Part shown: piece after piece, positions 1-7,631 of the stretch
Numbering within the stretch: the stretch's first letter is position 1
How the letters are laid out: each line of letters opens with the position of its first letter
Source of the DNA: BOG-908 sp963751795
Lineage (GTDB): Bacteria > Pseudomonadota > Alphaproteobacteria > Acetobacterales > Acetobacteraceae
Length of the DNA stretch: 64,000 nt
NCBI GenBank assembly: GCA_963751795.1
Contig: CAVVVI010000003.1
Coordinates: 62,001 to 126,000 of the forward strand
Direction: 5' to 3'
Notes under the pieces: generated by a model
Database searches by the model: none
What the model was told of the DNA's origin: nothing
Seen by the model: the letters and a program-made list of their open reading frames with translations, nothing else
Translations under genes and position numbers: made by a program

Positions 1-2227
1 CCTCTTTTGCCTCCTTCTGTTCCGTTAATGCCGATATCGCTTCTTCTATCGCGTCCCTCCCGGACTCAATGAGCTGCTCCGCTGACGCGTCGACATTCGC
101 CAGAATCTCAATAATATTCAGACCGCTTGTAAAGTACTCGAAATGGCTTTCGGGTTCACTGTCGAGGTCCGCATCGCGAGCTACATCTGCGACGCGATCA
201 GCTATTGCGGGGATTGCCTCAGCCCATAACCTGATGCCGAGTCGGAGAAGGCGTGTTGGTGTAATCAGTGCCAGAATGTCTTGATCCATGAGGAAGGCCA
301 AATCAAAGTCCTCCATCGCCGCAGCCTCCAGCTGCTCCGAAGTAGCTGCACGTAGAGACTCATCGAGGACGCCGAGTTTTAGCGCACGCGCATGAGCAAG
401 CACTTTCGGAGTGTCGTTTACTCTGCTCGAGAGCCATGCTCTACGACCAAGCAGCCCCATATCGGCCTCCACGATTCGCCGAAAAACTGCGTCGCTGGCG
501 CGTTCTGCCAAGAACCTAAAGAGGTAAGTATTCACCGACGTCTCGTCTGGTACACGTCCAAGGCGCGCGATTAGAATGTCATCCAGTGTTGTCGGTACAA
601 CAGGCGCTCCGCGGACAGGACCTGCATTCTCACAGACGAAATTCCCAAGAATCGTTTGGATCGTTGCGCCTCGCAGCAGGGCCGCCATCATGTTAGGGCG
701 CTGACGCAGGATTTCCGTCAAGGCGTCCGAAATAGTTGGATGAGCGAACTGCCAGATTTCACCGTGATCCGTCTGAGCTACGCGCAAAAATGAGCCCATG
801 AGCTCACGTAAACCATCAAGTATTCGCGACAGCGGCACACCCAGTAGGTCGCTCACCGTGTGGGCGGCTACATCGTCCATAGTGTCAGGTATCAGTGCAC
901 CCTGATGGACATAGACGAGGACCATGCCTGCTCGCAACCTGTCGTCGAGCGCGTTGATAGTGTCGATCAGGTGCTCGCGAGGTTCCCGCATGAAGCGCAA
1001 CAACTCTTTTCCGCTCGGTGACAGCCCTTTCGTGAACGCTGGATTACCCAAACGTTCAGCTATTCCCGGAAGAAATGAATCCACGCCTGCGACTTCGTCA
1101 AGATGATCTTTAACTGCACGTTTCCAGCTTTGAGTCTGATTACCGAAATGAACGTGATTGTAAAGGATCTGGGCTTTTTCCGCTGACGTGAGCTTGCCAA
1201 CATCAACGACCGCCGAGCCGTCGGCAAAAGCCGGTAGATTGCGGGCTCCTAGCCGCAGCTTAGCTGCCTCATAAATGTAACGTCTTGACGTAAAGAGAAA
1301 CTTATTTCCGTGTCCGATCGCCGCCTGAACCTTCCGGAAGATCGTGGTCCAATCCTGAACGTAGTCCTCACGAAGTACATTGGCACCAAAAGCATCGTCG
1401 ATCCAAAAGAAGGCTCCGGGGTCATTCGGATTCCAGTGCGTCTCGAAGTCGCGCGGGCTGGTAAGACTAAGGACCGTATGGCGCATATCGTCAGAAGCGA
1501 TGGTTGAGAGAATAGCTCCGATCGCCGATTTACCTGCTGAGGGATCACCAAGCAGAAGGACTACTCCGTGTTTACCAATAGCTTTGACGGCATTCCTCTG
1601 CGCTGTGGTTGGCACATATAGTTTCAATTTCGGGAGCCAGTGATCCAGGAGCGTACGGGTTTGCTGCACACGTCGCTGATCAAGAATTGTCGTGAGATCA
1701 CCCAAGCCATAAACCTGAGGTACGAGCGCTCGAAGCCGCTGGCTACTACGAATAGCGCGAATAAGATATTGCTTGCCCAGAATGTGCGGCTTTCGAACAC
1801 CAAGTGCAATAAGTTTGCTGCGCAGATTGGCGGCTACCGGTGCATCGACACTCATGCTTGTCATGAGTATATAAGTATGGGCCTGACCGCTCTGTACCAA
1901 TTTCTCGACATGCGCAATTTCGACGCTAAGATCTGCTACTCGTAGTCGCTTCTTCGAATCGCACGAGTGTTTGCACTGAACTGTTCCGACGTTCGGGGCG
2001 CTATTTTGCTTGGAGCTTAGCAAGAAGACAGCGTCCTGCCCATCATCTTGAGCTTCCCGAAATATTTCGACCGGCCGATTGAGCACGACTTCGCAGACCT
2101 GCGAGCATAGGTCCTGAAAAGCTTTCCAGCCTATACTATGGAGGGCAAGATCAGACCAAGGGCCTTCGGCGTGTGCAGGACGCGTTCCCGCTGCAGGATG
2201 GTTCGAAGAATTGGTCATGCTGTCCAT
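1..2227 (-). CDS. Restriction-endonuclease-like / nSTAND3 NTPase, probable anti-phage protein (3' end beyond window)
   Basis: The minus strand is open with no stop from the ATG at 2227 (or 2218) to the left edge, about 742 codons, so the C-terminus is missing. Residues about 25-190 look like a PD-(D/E)xK nuclease: D65 in GQDAV and the Q84-C-K86-H element. An ATPase follows: Walker A GDPSAGKS at 227-234, Walker B-like FFWIDDAFG at 273-281 and an SRRYI motif at 314-318. This order is that of nSTAND3 proteins, where a sensor-ATPase is joined to a nuclease; STAND NTPases of this kind (Avs-like) act in phage defence. Residues beyond about 400 look like a helical, possibly winged-helix and sensor, region. 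GC is lower than in the neighbours, which suggests acquisition. Domain call is firm; the defence role is inferred from the family. Confidence 0.82.
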   Translation of the reverse strand, partial: MDSMTNSSNHPAAGTRPAHAEGPWSDLALHSIGWKAFQDLCSQVCEVVLNRPVEIFREAQDDGQDAVFLLSSKQNSAPNVGTVQCKHSCDSKKRLRVADLSVEIAHVEKLVQSGQAHTYILMTSMSVDAPVAANLRSKLIALGVRKPHILGKQYLIRAIRSSQRLRALVPQVYGLGDLTTILDQRRVQQTRTLLDHWLPKLKLYVPTTAQRNAVKAIGKHGVVLLLGDPSAGKSAIGAILSTIASDDMRHTVLSLTSPRDFETHWNPNDPGAFFWIDDAFGANVLREDYVQDWTTIFRKVQAAIGHGNKFLFTSRRYIYEAAKLRLGARNLPAFADGSAVVDVGKLTSAEKAQILYNHVHFGNQTQSWKRAVKDHLDEVAGVDSFLPGIAERLGNPAFTKGLSPSGKELLRFMREPREHLIDTINALDDRLRAGMVLVYVHQGALIPDTMDDVAAHTVSDLLGVPLSRILDGLRELMGSFLRVAQTDHGEIWQFAHPTISDALTEILRQRPNMMAALLRGATIQTILGNFVCENAGPVRGAPVVPTTLDDILIARLGRVPDETSVNTYLFRFLAERASDAVFRRIVEADMGLLGRRAWLSSRVNDTPKVLAHARALKLGVLDESLRAATSEQLEAAAMEDFDLAFLMDQDILALITPTRLLRLGIRLWAEAIPAIADRVADVARDADLDSEPESHFEYFTSGLNIIEILANVDASAEQLIESGRDAIEEAISALTEQKEAKE

Positions 2228-2310
2228 TATTGCGCCGCCAGATCGTAGCTGCTTTGGCTGCTGATTGCTACCCCGCGACCGTAAGATTGGCACATCGCTC
2301 CCAAGAGGGG

Positions 2311-2332
2311 GCTGGGGCCGACTGGCCCCAGC
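2311..2332 (-). terminator. Perfect hairpin after tyrA
   Basis: A perfect 9-bp inverted repeat (GCTGGGGCC / GGCCCCAGC) with a GACT loop lies 33 bases past the tyrA stop and upstream of the nSTAND3 gene start. No clear U-tract follows, so it may be a stem-only terminator or an mRNA-stabilising hairpin at the operon end. Confidence 0.5.
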
Positions 2333-2364
2333 GGGGTTCGGGGCGGCGCCCTGACCTTGGCTTG

Positions 2365-3249
2365 CTAGGCCTGTTTCATCTCAATGAGTGATTTGCGGAT
2401 TTTGCGGCCGCGGCCGATGCGGTCTTCGATGTAGGTGGCGTCGCCCCAGCGGACGGCTCGGGCCATGGCTTGGGTGTCTTCGGTGAAGCGGGCGAGCATT
2501 TCCAGGAGTGCTTCGCGGTTGTTGAGGAAGACGTCGCGCCACATTTCGGGGTCGCTGGCGGCGATTCGGGTGAAGTCTCGGAAGCCTGTTGCGGCGAATT
2601 GGAGGATTTGCTGGCGGGTTTCGTCGGCGAGGTCGTCGGCGGTGCCGCAGATGGTGAAGGCGATAAGGTGGGGGAGGTGGCTGACGATGGCCATGACGCG
2701 GTCGTGGTGTGGGGCGGGCATTTGGGCGGTTGTGCTGCCCATGCGTTGCCAGAGGGTTTCGATGGCGGCGATGGCGGCTTGGTTGGTGCCTTCGGGGGGT
2801 GTGAGCAGGCAGTAGCGGCCTTCGAAGAGGGTGGCGAAGCCGGCTTCGGGGCCGGAGTGTTCGGTGCCGGCGAGTGGGTGTGCGGGGACGAAGTGTGTGT
2901 TGGGGGGGAGCAGGGGGGCGACGTCTCGGATGACGGATTGTTTGGTGCTGCCGACGTCGGACACGATGGCGCCGGGGGAGAGGTGGGGTGCGATGGCGGT
3001 TGCGAGGTCGGCGTAGGCGCCGACGGGGGTGCAGAGGATGACGCAGTCGGCCCCGGGGACGGCGCGGGCGGGGTAGAGCTCGACGCGGTCGGCGATGGCG
3101 AGCGCGGCGATGCGGTCGCACATGGGTTGGGTGTGGGCGGTGGCGACGATTTCGGCGGCCAGGTTATGGGCGCGGGCGGCGCGGGCGATGGAGCTGCCGA
3201 TGAGGCCGCAGCCGATGAGCGCCAGGCGGTTGAAGAGCGGGGCGCTCAT
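2365..3249 (-). CDS. tyrA: Prephenate/arogenate dehydrogenase family protein
   Basis: 294 residues. The NAD(P)-binding Rossmann signature GCGLIGSS is at residues 13-20, the TyrA catalytic-region motif HPLAGTEHSGP is present, and the C-terminal helical dimerisation domain follows. The enzyme oxidatively decarboxylates prephenate or arogenate toward tyrosine in the cytoplasm. The ATG at 3249 overlaps the hisC stop as ATGA, indicating translational coupling; hisC-type aminotransferase plus TyrA is a common alphaproteobacterial pair. The open frame continues upstream of 3249, but only by reading through hisC in another frame, so the ATG marks the real start. Prephenate versus arogenate preference cannot be told from the sequence. 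Confidence 0.93.
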   Translation of the reverse strand: MSAPLFNRLALIGCGLIGSSIARAARAHNLAAEIVATAHTQPMCDRIAALAIADRVELYPARAVPGADCVILCTPVGAYADLATAIAPHLSPGAIVSDVGSTKQSVIRDVAPLLPPNTHFVPAHPLAGTEHSGPEAGFATLFEGRYCLLTPPEGTNQAAIAAIETLWQRMGSTTAQMPAPHHDRVMAIVSHLPHLIAFTICGTADDLADETRQQILQFAATGFRDFTRIAASDPEMWRDVFLNNREALLEMLARFTEDTQAMARAVRWGDATYIEDRIGRGRKIRKSLIEMKQA

Positions 3250-4376
3250 GCGGGTGGGTTGGCGCGGGCGAAGGCGGTGAGTGCGGCGATGAGGCGGTCG
3301 TTTTCCTCGACGCGGCCGACGGTGATGCGGAGGTGGGCGGGGAGGCCGTAGCCGGCGACGGCGCGCACGATGATGCCGTGGGCGCGGAGGTGGGCGTCGG
3401 CGGCTTGGGCGCGGGCGGGGGTAGTGAGGTCGGCGAGGACGAAGTTGGCTTCGGACGGGGTGACGGCGATGCCGGCGTCGTGGAGGGTTTTGGTGAGGCG
3501 GGCGCGTTCGGCGCTGTTGTGGGCGCGGGAGTGCTCGATCCAGTCGGGCGCGGCCAGGGCGGCGAGGCCGGCGGCGTTGGCGGCGAGGGATACGTTGAAG
3601 GGGGATCGGACGCGGTTGAGGTTGGCGATGATTGATGGGTGTGCGGTGGCCCAGCCGAGGCGGAGGCCGCCGATGCCGAAGATCTTGCTGAAGGTGCGCG
3701 TCATGACCGTGTTGTCGGTGGTGGCGGCCAGGTGGGCGCCGGGCTCGTAATCCGGGCGGTCCATATATTCGGCGTAGGCGGCATCGAGGATGAGGAGGAC
3801 GTTGGGCGGGAGGGCTGCGCGGAGGCGGTTGATTTCGGCGGTGGGGATGAAGGTGCCGGTGGGGTTGTTGGGGTTGGCGATGGCGACGATGCGGGTGGCG
3901 GGTGTGATGGCGGCGAGGATGGCGTCCACATCGGTGGTGAGGTTGCGTTCGGGGGTTTTGATGACGCGGCAGCCGGCGAGTTTGCCGGCGATTTCGTAGA
4001 TGGCGAAGCCGTGCGCCGTCATGACGAGTTCGCTGGGGGTGGTGGCGTTGGTGGGGGCGGCGGGGTTGGCGATGGGGCCGCCGTAGATGTGGGCGAGGAG
4101 GAAGAGGATGTCGTCGGAGCCGGCGCCGCAGACGATGTTGTCGGGGTTGAGGCCGAAGCGTGTGGCGATGGCGTGGCGGAGGGCGGCGGCGCTGCCGTCG
4201 GGGTAGCGGTGGAGTTGGGTGGCGAGGTTGGCGACGGCTTCGGCGACGCCGGGGGGTGGGCCGAAGGCGCCTTCGTTGCTGCTGAGCTTGGTGACCGCGG
4301 TTGCGCCGGGCAACTGGGACTTGCCTGGGGTGTAGGGTTGGATGGCGAGGATTTCGGGGCGCGGAGAGAGGCTCAT
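3246..4376 (-). CDS. hisC: Histidinol-phosphate aminotransferase
   Basis: 376 residues, normal for HisC. A fold-type I PLP aminotransferase: ANPNNPTGTF at about 167-176, LDAAYAEY at about 198-205, and the PLP lysine K231 in FSKIFGIGGLRLGW. It converts imidazole-acetol phosphate to histidinol phosphate; paralogues beside tyrA also transaminate prephenate or aromatic keto acids, so an aromatic role is equally possible. The ATG at 4376 gives MSLSPRPEIL. This start overlaps that of the divergent XdhC gene within the palindrome CATG, so its promoter must lie inside the neighbouring gene, or the neighbour starts further in. Confidence 0.93.
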   Translation of the reverse strand: MSLSPRPEILAIQPYTPGKSQLPGATAVTKLSSNEGAFGPPPGVAEAVANLATQLHRYPDGSAAALRHAIATRFGLNPDNIVCGAGSDDILFLLAHIYGGPIANPAAPTNATTPSELVMTAHGFAIYEIAGKLAGCRVIKTPERNLTTDVDAILAAITPATRIVAIANPNNPTGTFIPTAEINRLRAALPPNVLLILDAAYAEYMDRPDYEPGAHLAATTDNTVMTRTFSKIFGIGGLRLGWATAHPSIIANLNRVRSPFNVSLAANAAGLAALAAPDWIEHSRAHNSAERARLTKTLHDAGIAVTPSEANFVLADLTTPARAQAADAHLRAHGIIVRAVAGYGLPAHLRITVGRVEENDRLIAALTAFARANPPA

Positions 4377-4731
4377 GGAGGCGGTTGTTAGGGGGGCGGG
4401 GTTGGTTGGGCAAGGTGATGCCGGCGCGGTGTTGGCGACGGTGCTGGGGTGGGTGGAGGCGGGTGAGGGTGCGGCGCTGGCGACGGTGGTGTCGTGCTGG
4501 GGGAGCAGTCCGCGGCCGGTGGGGAGCCGGATGGGGGTGAGTGCGGGTGGGCGGATGGTGGGGAGCGTGAGCGGGGGGTGTGTGGAGGGTGCGGTGGTGG
4601 AGGCGGCGCTGGGGGTGATGGCGAGCGGGGTGGCGGTGGTGCTGGCGTATGGGGTGAGCGACGCGCGGGCTTGGTCGTTAGGGTTGCCGTGTGGCGGGGC
4701 GATGCGGGTGTTGGTGGAGCGTGTGGGGTGA
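4375..4731 (+). CDS. XdhC/CoxI-family protein, N-terminal half
   Basis: 118 residues from the ATG at 4375. It carries the XdhC_CoxI signature: ALATVVSCWGSSPRPVGSRM at about 35-54, with C41, and GSVSGGCVE at about 63-71. XdhC proteins bring sulfurated molybdenum cofactor to xanthine-dehydrogenase-type hydroxylases. The Rossmann half is a separate gene starting at GTG 4728, overlapping this stop as GTGA. The start is uncertain: ATG 4375 overlaps the hisC start codon, and a GTG near 4431 would still leave the conserved domain intact. Confidence 0.8.
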   Translation: MEAVVRGAGLVGQGDAGAVLATVLGWVEAGEGAALATVVSCWGSSPRPVGSRMGVSAGGRMVGSVSGGCVEGAVVEAALGVMASGVAVVLAYGVSDARAWSLGLPCGGAMRVLVERVG

Positions 4732-5495
4732 GGGTGGCGGTGCTGCGCGCGCTGGTGGCGGCGGGGCAGGCGCGGCTGGGTGTGGTGGTGGCGACGCGGC
4801 TGGGCGATGGGGCGCAGGTGGTGTGGGTTGAGGGGGGCGCGGGGGCGGCTGGGGGGCTGGGTGCGGTGATGGGTGAGGTGCCGGTGGCCGAGGGGGCGGT
4901 GGCCGAAGCGGCGGGGGCGGCGTTTGCGGCGGGGCGGAGTGCGGGGGCCGAGATTGGCGGGGCAGCGTGGTTTCTGCAGGTGCAGGCGCCTTCGGTGCGG
5001 CTGGTGATTGTGGGGGCGGTGCATATCGGCCAGGCGCTGGCGGGGTTTGCGGGCGCGCTGGGGTGGGCGGTGAGCGTGGTGGATCCGCGGGCGGCGTTCA
5101 ACAGCGCCGAGCGGTTCGGGGGTGCGGTGACGCGGGTGGTGGGGTGGCCGGGCGATGTGATGGCGGGTCTGGTGGATGGGCGGACGGCGGTGGTGGCGCT
5201 GGCGCATGATCCGAAGCTGGATGATGCGGGGTTGGATGCGGCGTTGCGGGGTGGGGCGTTTTACGTGGGGGCGTTGGGGTCTCGGCGCAGCCATGCGGCG
5301 CGGCTGGAGCGGTTGGCGGGGCTGGGGCATGGGGCGGCGGCGTTGGGGCGGGTGCGGGGGCCGGTGGGGTTGGCGCTGGGGGCGCGCCAGGCGGAGGAGA
5401 TTGCGCTGAGCGTGGCGGCCGAGATGGTGGCGGTGTTGCGGGGGGCGGCGTTGGGGGTGCGCGGCGGGGCGGTGGCGGTGGACGTGGCGGGCTGA
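4728..5495 (+). CDS. XdhC-family protein, Rossmann (C-terminal) half
   Basis: 255 residues from GTG 4728, chosen because it forms a GTGA overlap with the preceding stop. It contains a nucleotide-binding stretch VIVGAVHIGQALAGFAGALG and the XdhC_C signature GALGSRRSHAARLERL. Together with the upstream gene it makes a split XdhC/CoxF-type maturation factor for molybdenum hydroxylases. It overlaps the next gene by one base (TGATG), so the three genes are one translationally coupled operon. No xanthine or aldehyde dehydrogenase structural gene lies in the window. Confidence 0.82.
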   Translation: MRVAVLRALVAAGQARLGVVVATRLGDGAQVVWVEGGAGAAGGLGAVMGEVPVAEGAVAEAAGAAFAAGRSAGAEIGGAAWFLQVQAPSVRLVIVGAVHIGQALAGFAGALGWAVSVVDPRAAFNSAERFGGAVTRVVGWPGDVMAGLVDGRTAVVALAHDPKLDDAGLDAALRGGAFYVGALGSRRSHAARLERLAGLGHGAAALGRVRGPVGLALGARQAEEIALSVAAEMVAVLRGAALGVRGGAVAVDVAG

Positions 5496-7099
5496 TGCGG
5501 TTTGGGCCGGTGGCGGTGGGCGAGGCGGCGGGGTGCGTGCTGGCGCATACGGCGCGGGTTGGGGGGCGGGTGTTCGGCAAGGGACTGGTGCTGGATGCCG
5601 GCGTGCTGGGGGTGATGGCGGCGGCGGGCTGGCGCGAGGTGGTGGTGGCGCGGCTGGAGCCCGGGGATGTGGCCGAGGATGCGGCGGCCGTGCGGGTGGC
5701 GGCTGCGGTGCTGGGCGACGGGGTGGCGGTTCTGCCGGGCGGGACGGGGCGGGTGAATTTGGCGGCGCGGTGGGCGGGGCTGTTCCGGGCCGAGCGGGGC
5801 GTGGTGGATGCGCTGAACGGCGTGGATGAGGGGGTGACGCTGGGGACTCTGGCCGATGCGGAGCCGGTGCAGGCGGGGGCGCTGGTGGCGACCGTGAAGG
5901 TGATTCCGTTTGCGGTGGCCGGCGGGGTGGTGGCGCAAATGGAGGCGGTGGCGCGGGGTGGGGTGGGGCTGCGGGTGGCGCGGTTTCGTCCGTTGCGGGT
6001 GGGGCTGGTGGTGAGCGTGGTGGCGGGGCTGAAGGAGAGCGTGCTGGCGGGCACCGAGCGGGTGACGGCGGCGCGGGTGGCGGCTTTGGGTGGGGTGATG
6101 CTGCCGGTGCGGCGGGTGGATCATGCCGTGGGGGCGGTGGCGGCGGCGTTTGCCGGGTTGCTGGCGGAGGGGGCGGAGGTGTTGCTGCTGGCGGGCGCCT
6201 CGGCGGTGGTGGACCGGGGCGATGTGGGGCCGGCGGCGATTGTGGCGGCGGGCGGGGTGGTGGAGCATTTCGGGATGCCGGTGGATCCGGGGAACCTGAT
6301 TTGCCTGGGGCGGGTCGGGGCGGTGCCGGCGCTGGTGTTGCCGGGGTGCGCGCGGAGCCCGGCGTTGAACGGGATCGACCTGGTGTTGCGGCTGGTGTTT
6401 GCCGGCGAGCCCGCGGGCCGGGCGGCGGTGATGCGCATGGGGGTGGGCGGGTTGTTGAAGGAGACGGCGCGGCGGGGGGCGGCGCGGGTGGCCTCGGGCG
6501 GGCGGGCGGAGCAGGTGGCGGCCGTGGTGCTGGCGGCCGGGATGTCGGCCAGGGCGGCGCCGCGGCACAAATTGCTGACGGTGGATAGGGCGGGCGTGGC
6601 GATGGTGGGCCGCGTGGTGCAGGCGTGCTGCGCCAGCCGGGCCGATGAGGTGGTGGTGGTGGTGGGGCACCAGGCCGAGGCGGTGGAGGCTGCGGTGCGG
6701 GCGGCGGTGGCCGGTGTGCCGGGGGCGGCGCGAGTGCGGTTCGTGCGGGCGGCGGGGTATGCCGAGGGGTTGTCGGCCAGCTTGCGGGCGGGGGTGGCGG
6801 CGTTGGGCGCGGAGGTGGGAGCCGTGGCGGTGTGCCTGGGGGATATGCCGCTGGTGGGGGGCGAGGTGATCGATGCGCTGGTGGCGGCGTGGTGCCCGGC
6901 GGAGGCTCGGCTGATTGTGGTGCCGGTGCATGAGGGGCGGCGGGGCAATCCGGTGTTGTGGGACCGGCGGTATTTTGCCGCGATGGGTGCGCTGCGCGGG
7001 GATGAGGGGGCGCGGGCGTTGCTGGGGGCGCATGCAAGCGAGGTGGTGGAGGTTGCGGCGGGCGCGAGCGTTTTGGTGGATTTCGATGCGGGGTGGTGA
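5495..7099 (+). CDS. Molybdopterin-binding / MobA-like NTP-transferase fusion (MocA type)
   Basis: 534 residues in two parts. Residues about 1-335 resemble a molybdopterin-binding (MoeA/Mog-like) module: GLKESVLAGTERVTAAR, LLLAGASAVVDRGDVGPAAI and VLPGCARSPALNGID. Residues about 350-534 are a MobA-like nucleotidyltransferase, with VAAVVLAAGMSAR, a KLL element and the acidic metal site LGDMPL. Such fusions make the cytidylylated molybdopterin used by xanthine-dehydrogenase-family enzymes. The loop reads AAGMSARAAPRHKLL instead of the usual AAGxSxRxGxxKLL, a small insertion. It is the last gene of the XdhC operon. Confidence 0.82.
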   Translation: MRFGPVAVGEAAGCVLAHTARVGGRVFGKGLVLDAGVLGVMAAAGWREVVVARLEPGDVAEDAAAVRVAAAVLGDGVAVLPGGTGRVNLAARWAGLFRAERGVVDALNGVDEGVTLGTLADAEPVQAGALVATVKVIPFAVAGGVVAQMEAVARGGVGLRVARFRPLRVGLVVSVVAGLKESVLAGTERVTAARVAALGGVMLPVRRVDHAVGAVAAAFAGLLAEGAEVLLLAGASAVVDRGDVGPAAIVAAGGVVEHFGMPVDPGNLICLGRVGAVPALVLPGCARSPALNGIDLVLRLVFAGEPAGRAAVMRMGVGGLLKETARRGAARVASGGRAEQVAAVVLAAGMSARAAPRHKLLTVDRAGVAMVGRVVQACCASRADEVVVVVGHQAEAVEAAVRAAVAGVPGAARVRFVRAAGYAEGLSASLRAGVAALGAEVGAVAVCLGDMPLVGGEVIDALVAAWCPAEARLIVVPVHEGRRGNPVLWDRRYFAAMGALRGDEGARALLGAHASEVVEVAAGASVLVDFDAGW

Positions 7100-7118
7100 G
7101 GGTGGGGATGGCTGGGGT

Positions 7119-7295
7119 TTAGACGGGTCTTCTTGGGGGCGGTTCCCAGCGGTCGGGCGGGGCGCGGTATAGTTTGATGATGACTTTGATGAGGGTGACG
7201 ATCGACCATAGCAGGGCCACGATATTCATCCCGGTCAGGAAATCGCGGTGCCTGTACAAGTATTGCATGAAGAGGGGGAAATGGTGCGTTCCCAT
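7119..7295 (-). CDS. Small single-pass membrane protein A (58 aa)
   Basis: Read from ATG 7295 to TAA 7119. AGGGAG lies nine bases upstream, a good ribosome binding site. The protein has a hydrophilic N-terminus, one hydrophobic segment (about residues 24-41, MNIVALLWSIVTLIKVII) and a proline-rich tail PPDRWEPPPRR. A second small gene 75 bases upstream has the same plan and tail (PPDRWVPPPRR), so the two look like a tandem duplication. No family is recognised. It is convergent with the MocA-like gene, ending 20 bases after it. Confidence 0.6.
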   Translation of the reverse strand: MGTHHFPLFMQYLYRHRDFLTGMNIVALLWSIVTLIKVIIKLYRAPPDRWEPPPRRPV

Positions 7296-7370
7296 CGTCG
7301 GAGACTCCCTGCACTCAGTGTGCTGCGGGTGGGGGGCGTTGCTGGAGTGTGTGCGGGCGATGGCGTGGTG

Positions 7371-7541
7371 TCAGGCTTCTCTTCGTGGGGGAGGGACCCA
7401 GCGGTCGGGAGGGGGAGGGGGGCGACGGCGGTCGATGATGGCTCCGAGGATGCCGAGGGCGCTGTAGACTATGGTTGCGACCGTTACGCCGCTCCAGAAA
7501 TCGGTGCTGTTCACGTAGTCTGAGAAGAGATGCGTTATCAT
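7371..7541 (-). CDS. Small single-pass membrane protein B (56 aa)
   Basis: Read from ATG 7541 to TGA 7371, with a strong GGAGGG site six bases upstream. A short N-terminus precedes a hydrophobic segment (about residues 17-36, SGVTVATIVYSALGILGAII), then basic RRR and the tail PPPPPDRWVPPPRR. Layout and tail match the 58-residue neighbour, although the membrane segments differ. Conservation of the polar tail over the helix suggests a binding motif, perhaps cytoplasmic. Function unknown. Confidence 0.6.
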   Translation of the reverse strand: MITHLFSDYVNSTDFWSGVTVATIVYSALGILGAIIDRRRPPPPPDRWVPPPRREA

Positions 7542-7631
7542 TTGTCGCCCTCCTGCCGTGCTGCGGCGTGGCGTGGCGGCGGGCGCCGTAACGAGTGAAT
7601 TTGTAGCTAAGGCTGTCGGCCGCGTCTACGG

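Noticed and set aside
2365..4413. A 682-codon open frame covering tyrA with an Arg/Pro-rich N-terminal part
   Set aside because: Only the C-terminal part (from the ATG at 3249) looks like a protein. The rest is a shadow of hisC in another frame, caused by high GC.
3246..7037. A 1263-codon minus-strand frame over hisC and the XdhC operon
   Set aside because: Only the hisC part is real. The proline/arginine-rich remainder is antisense to the operon.
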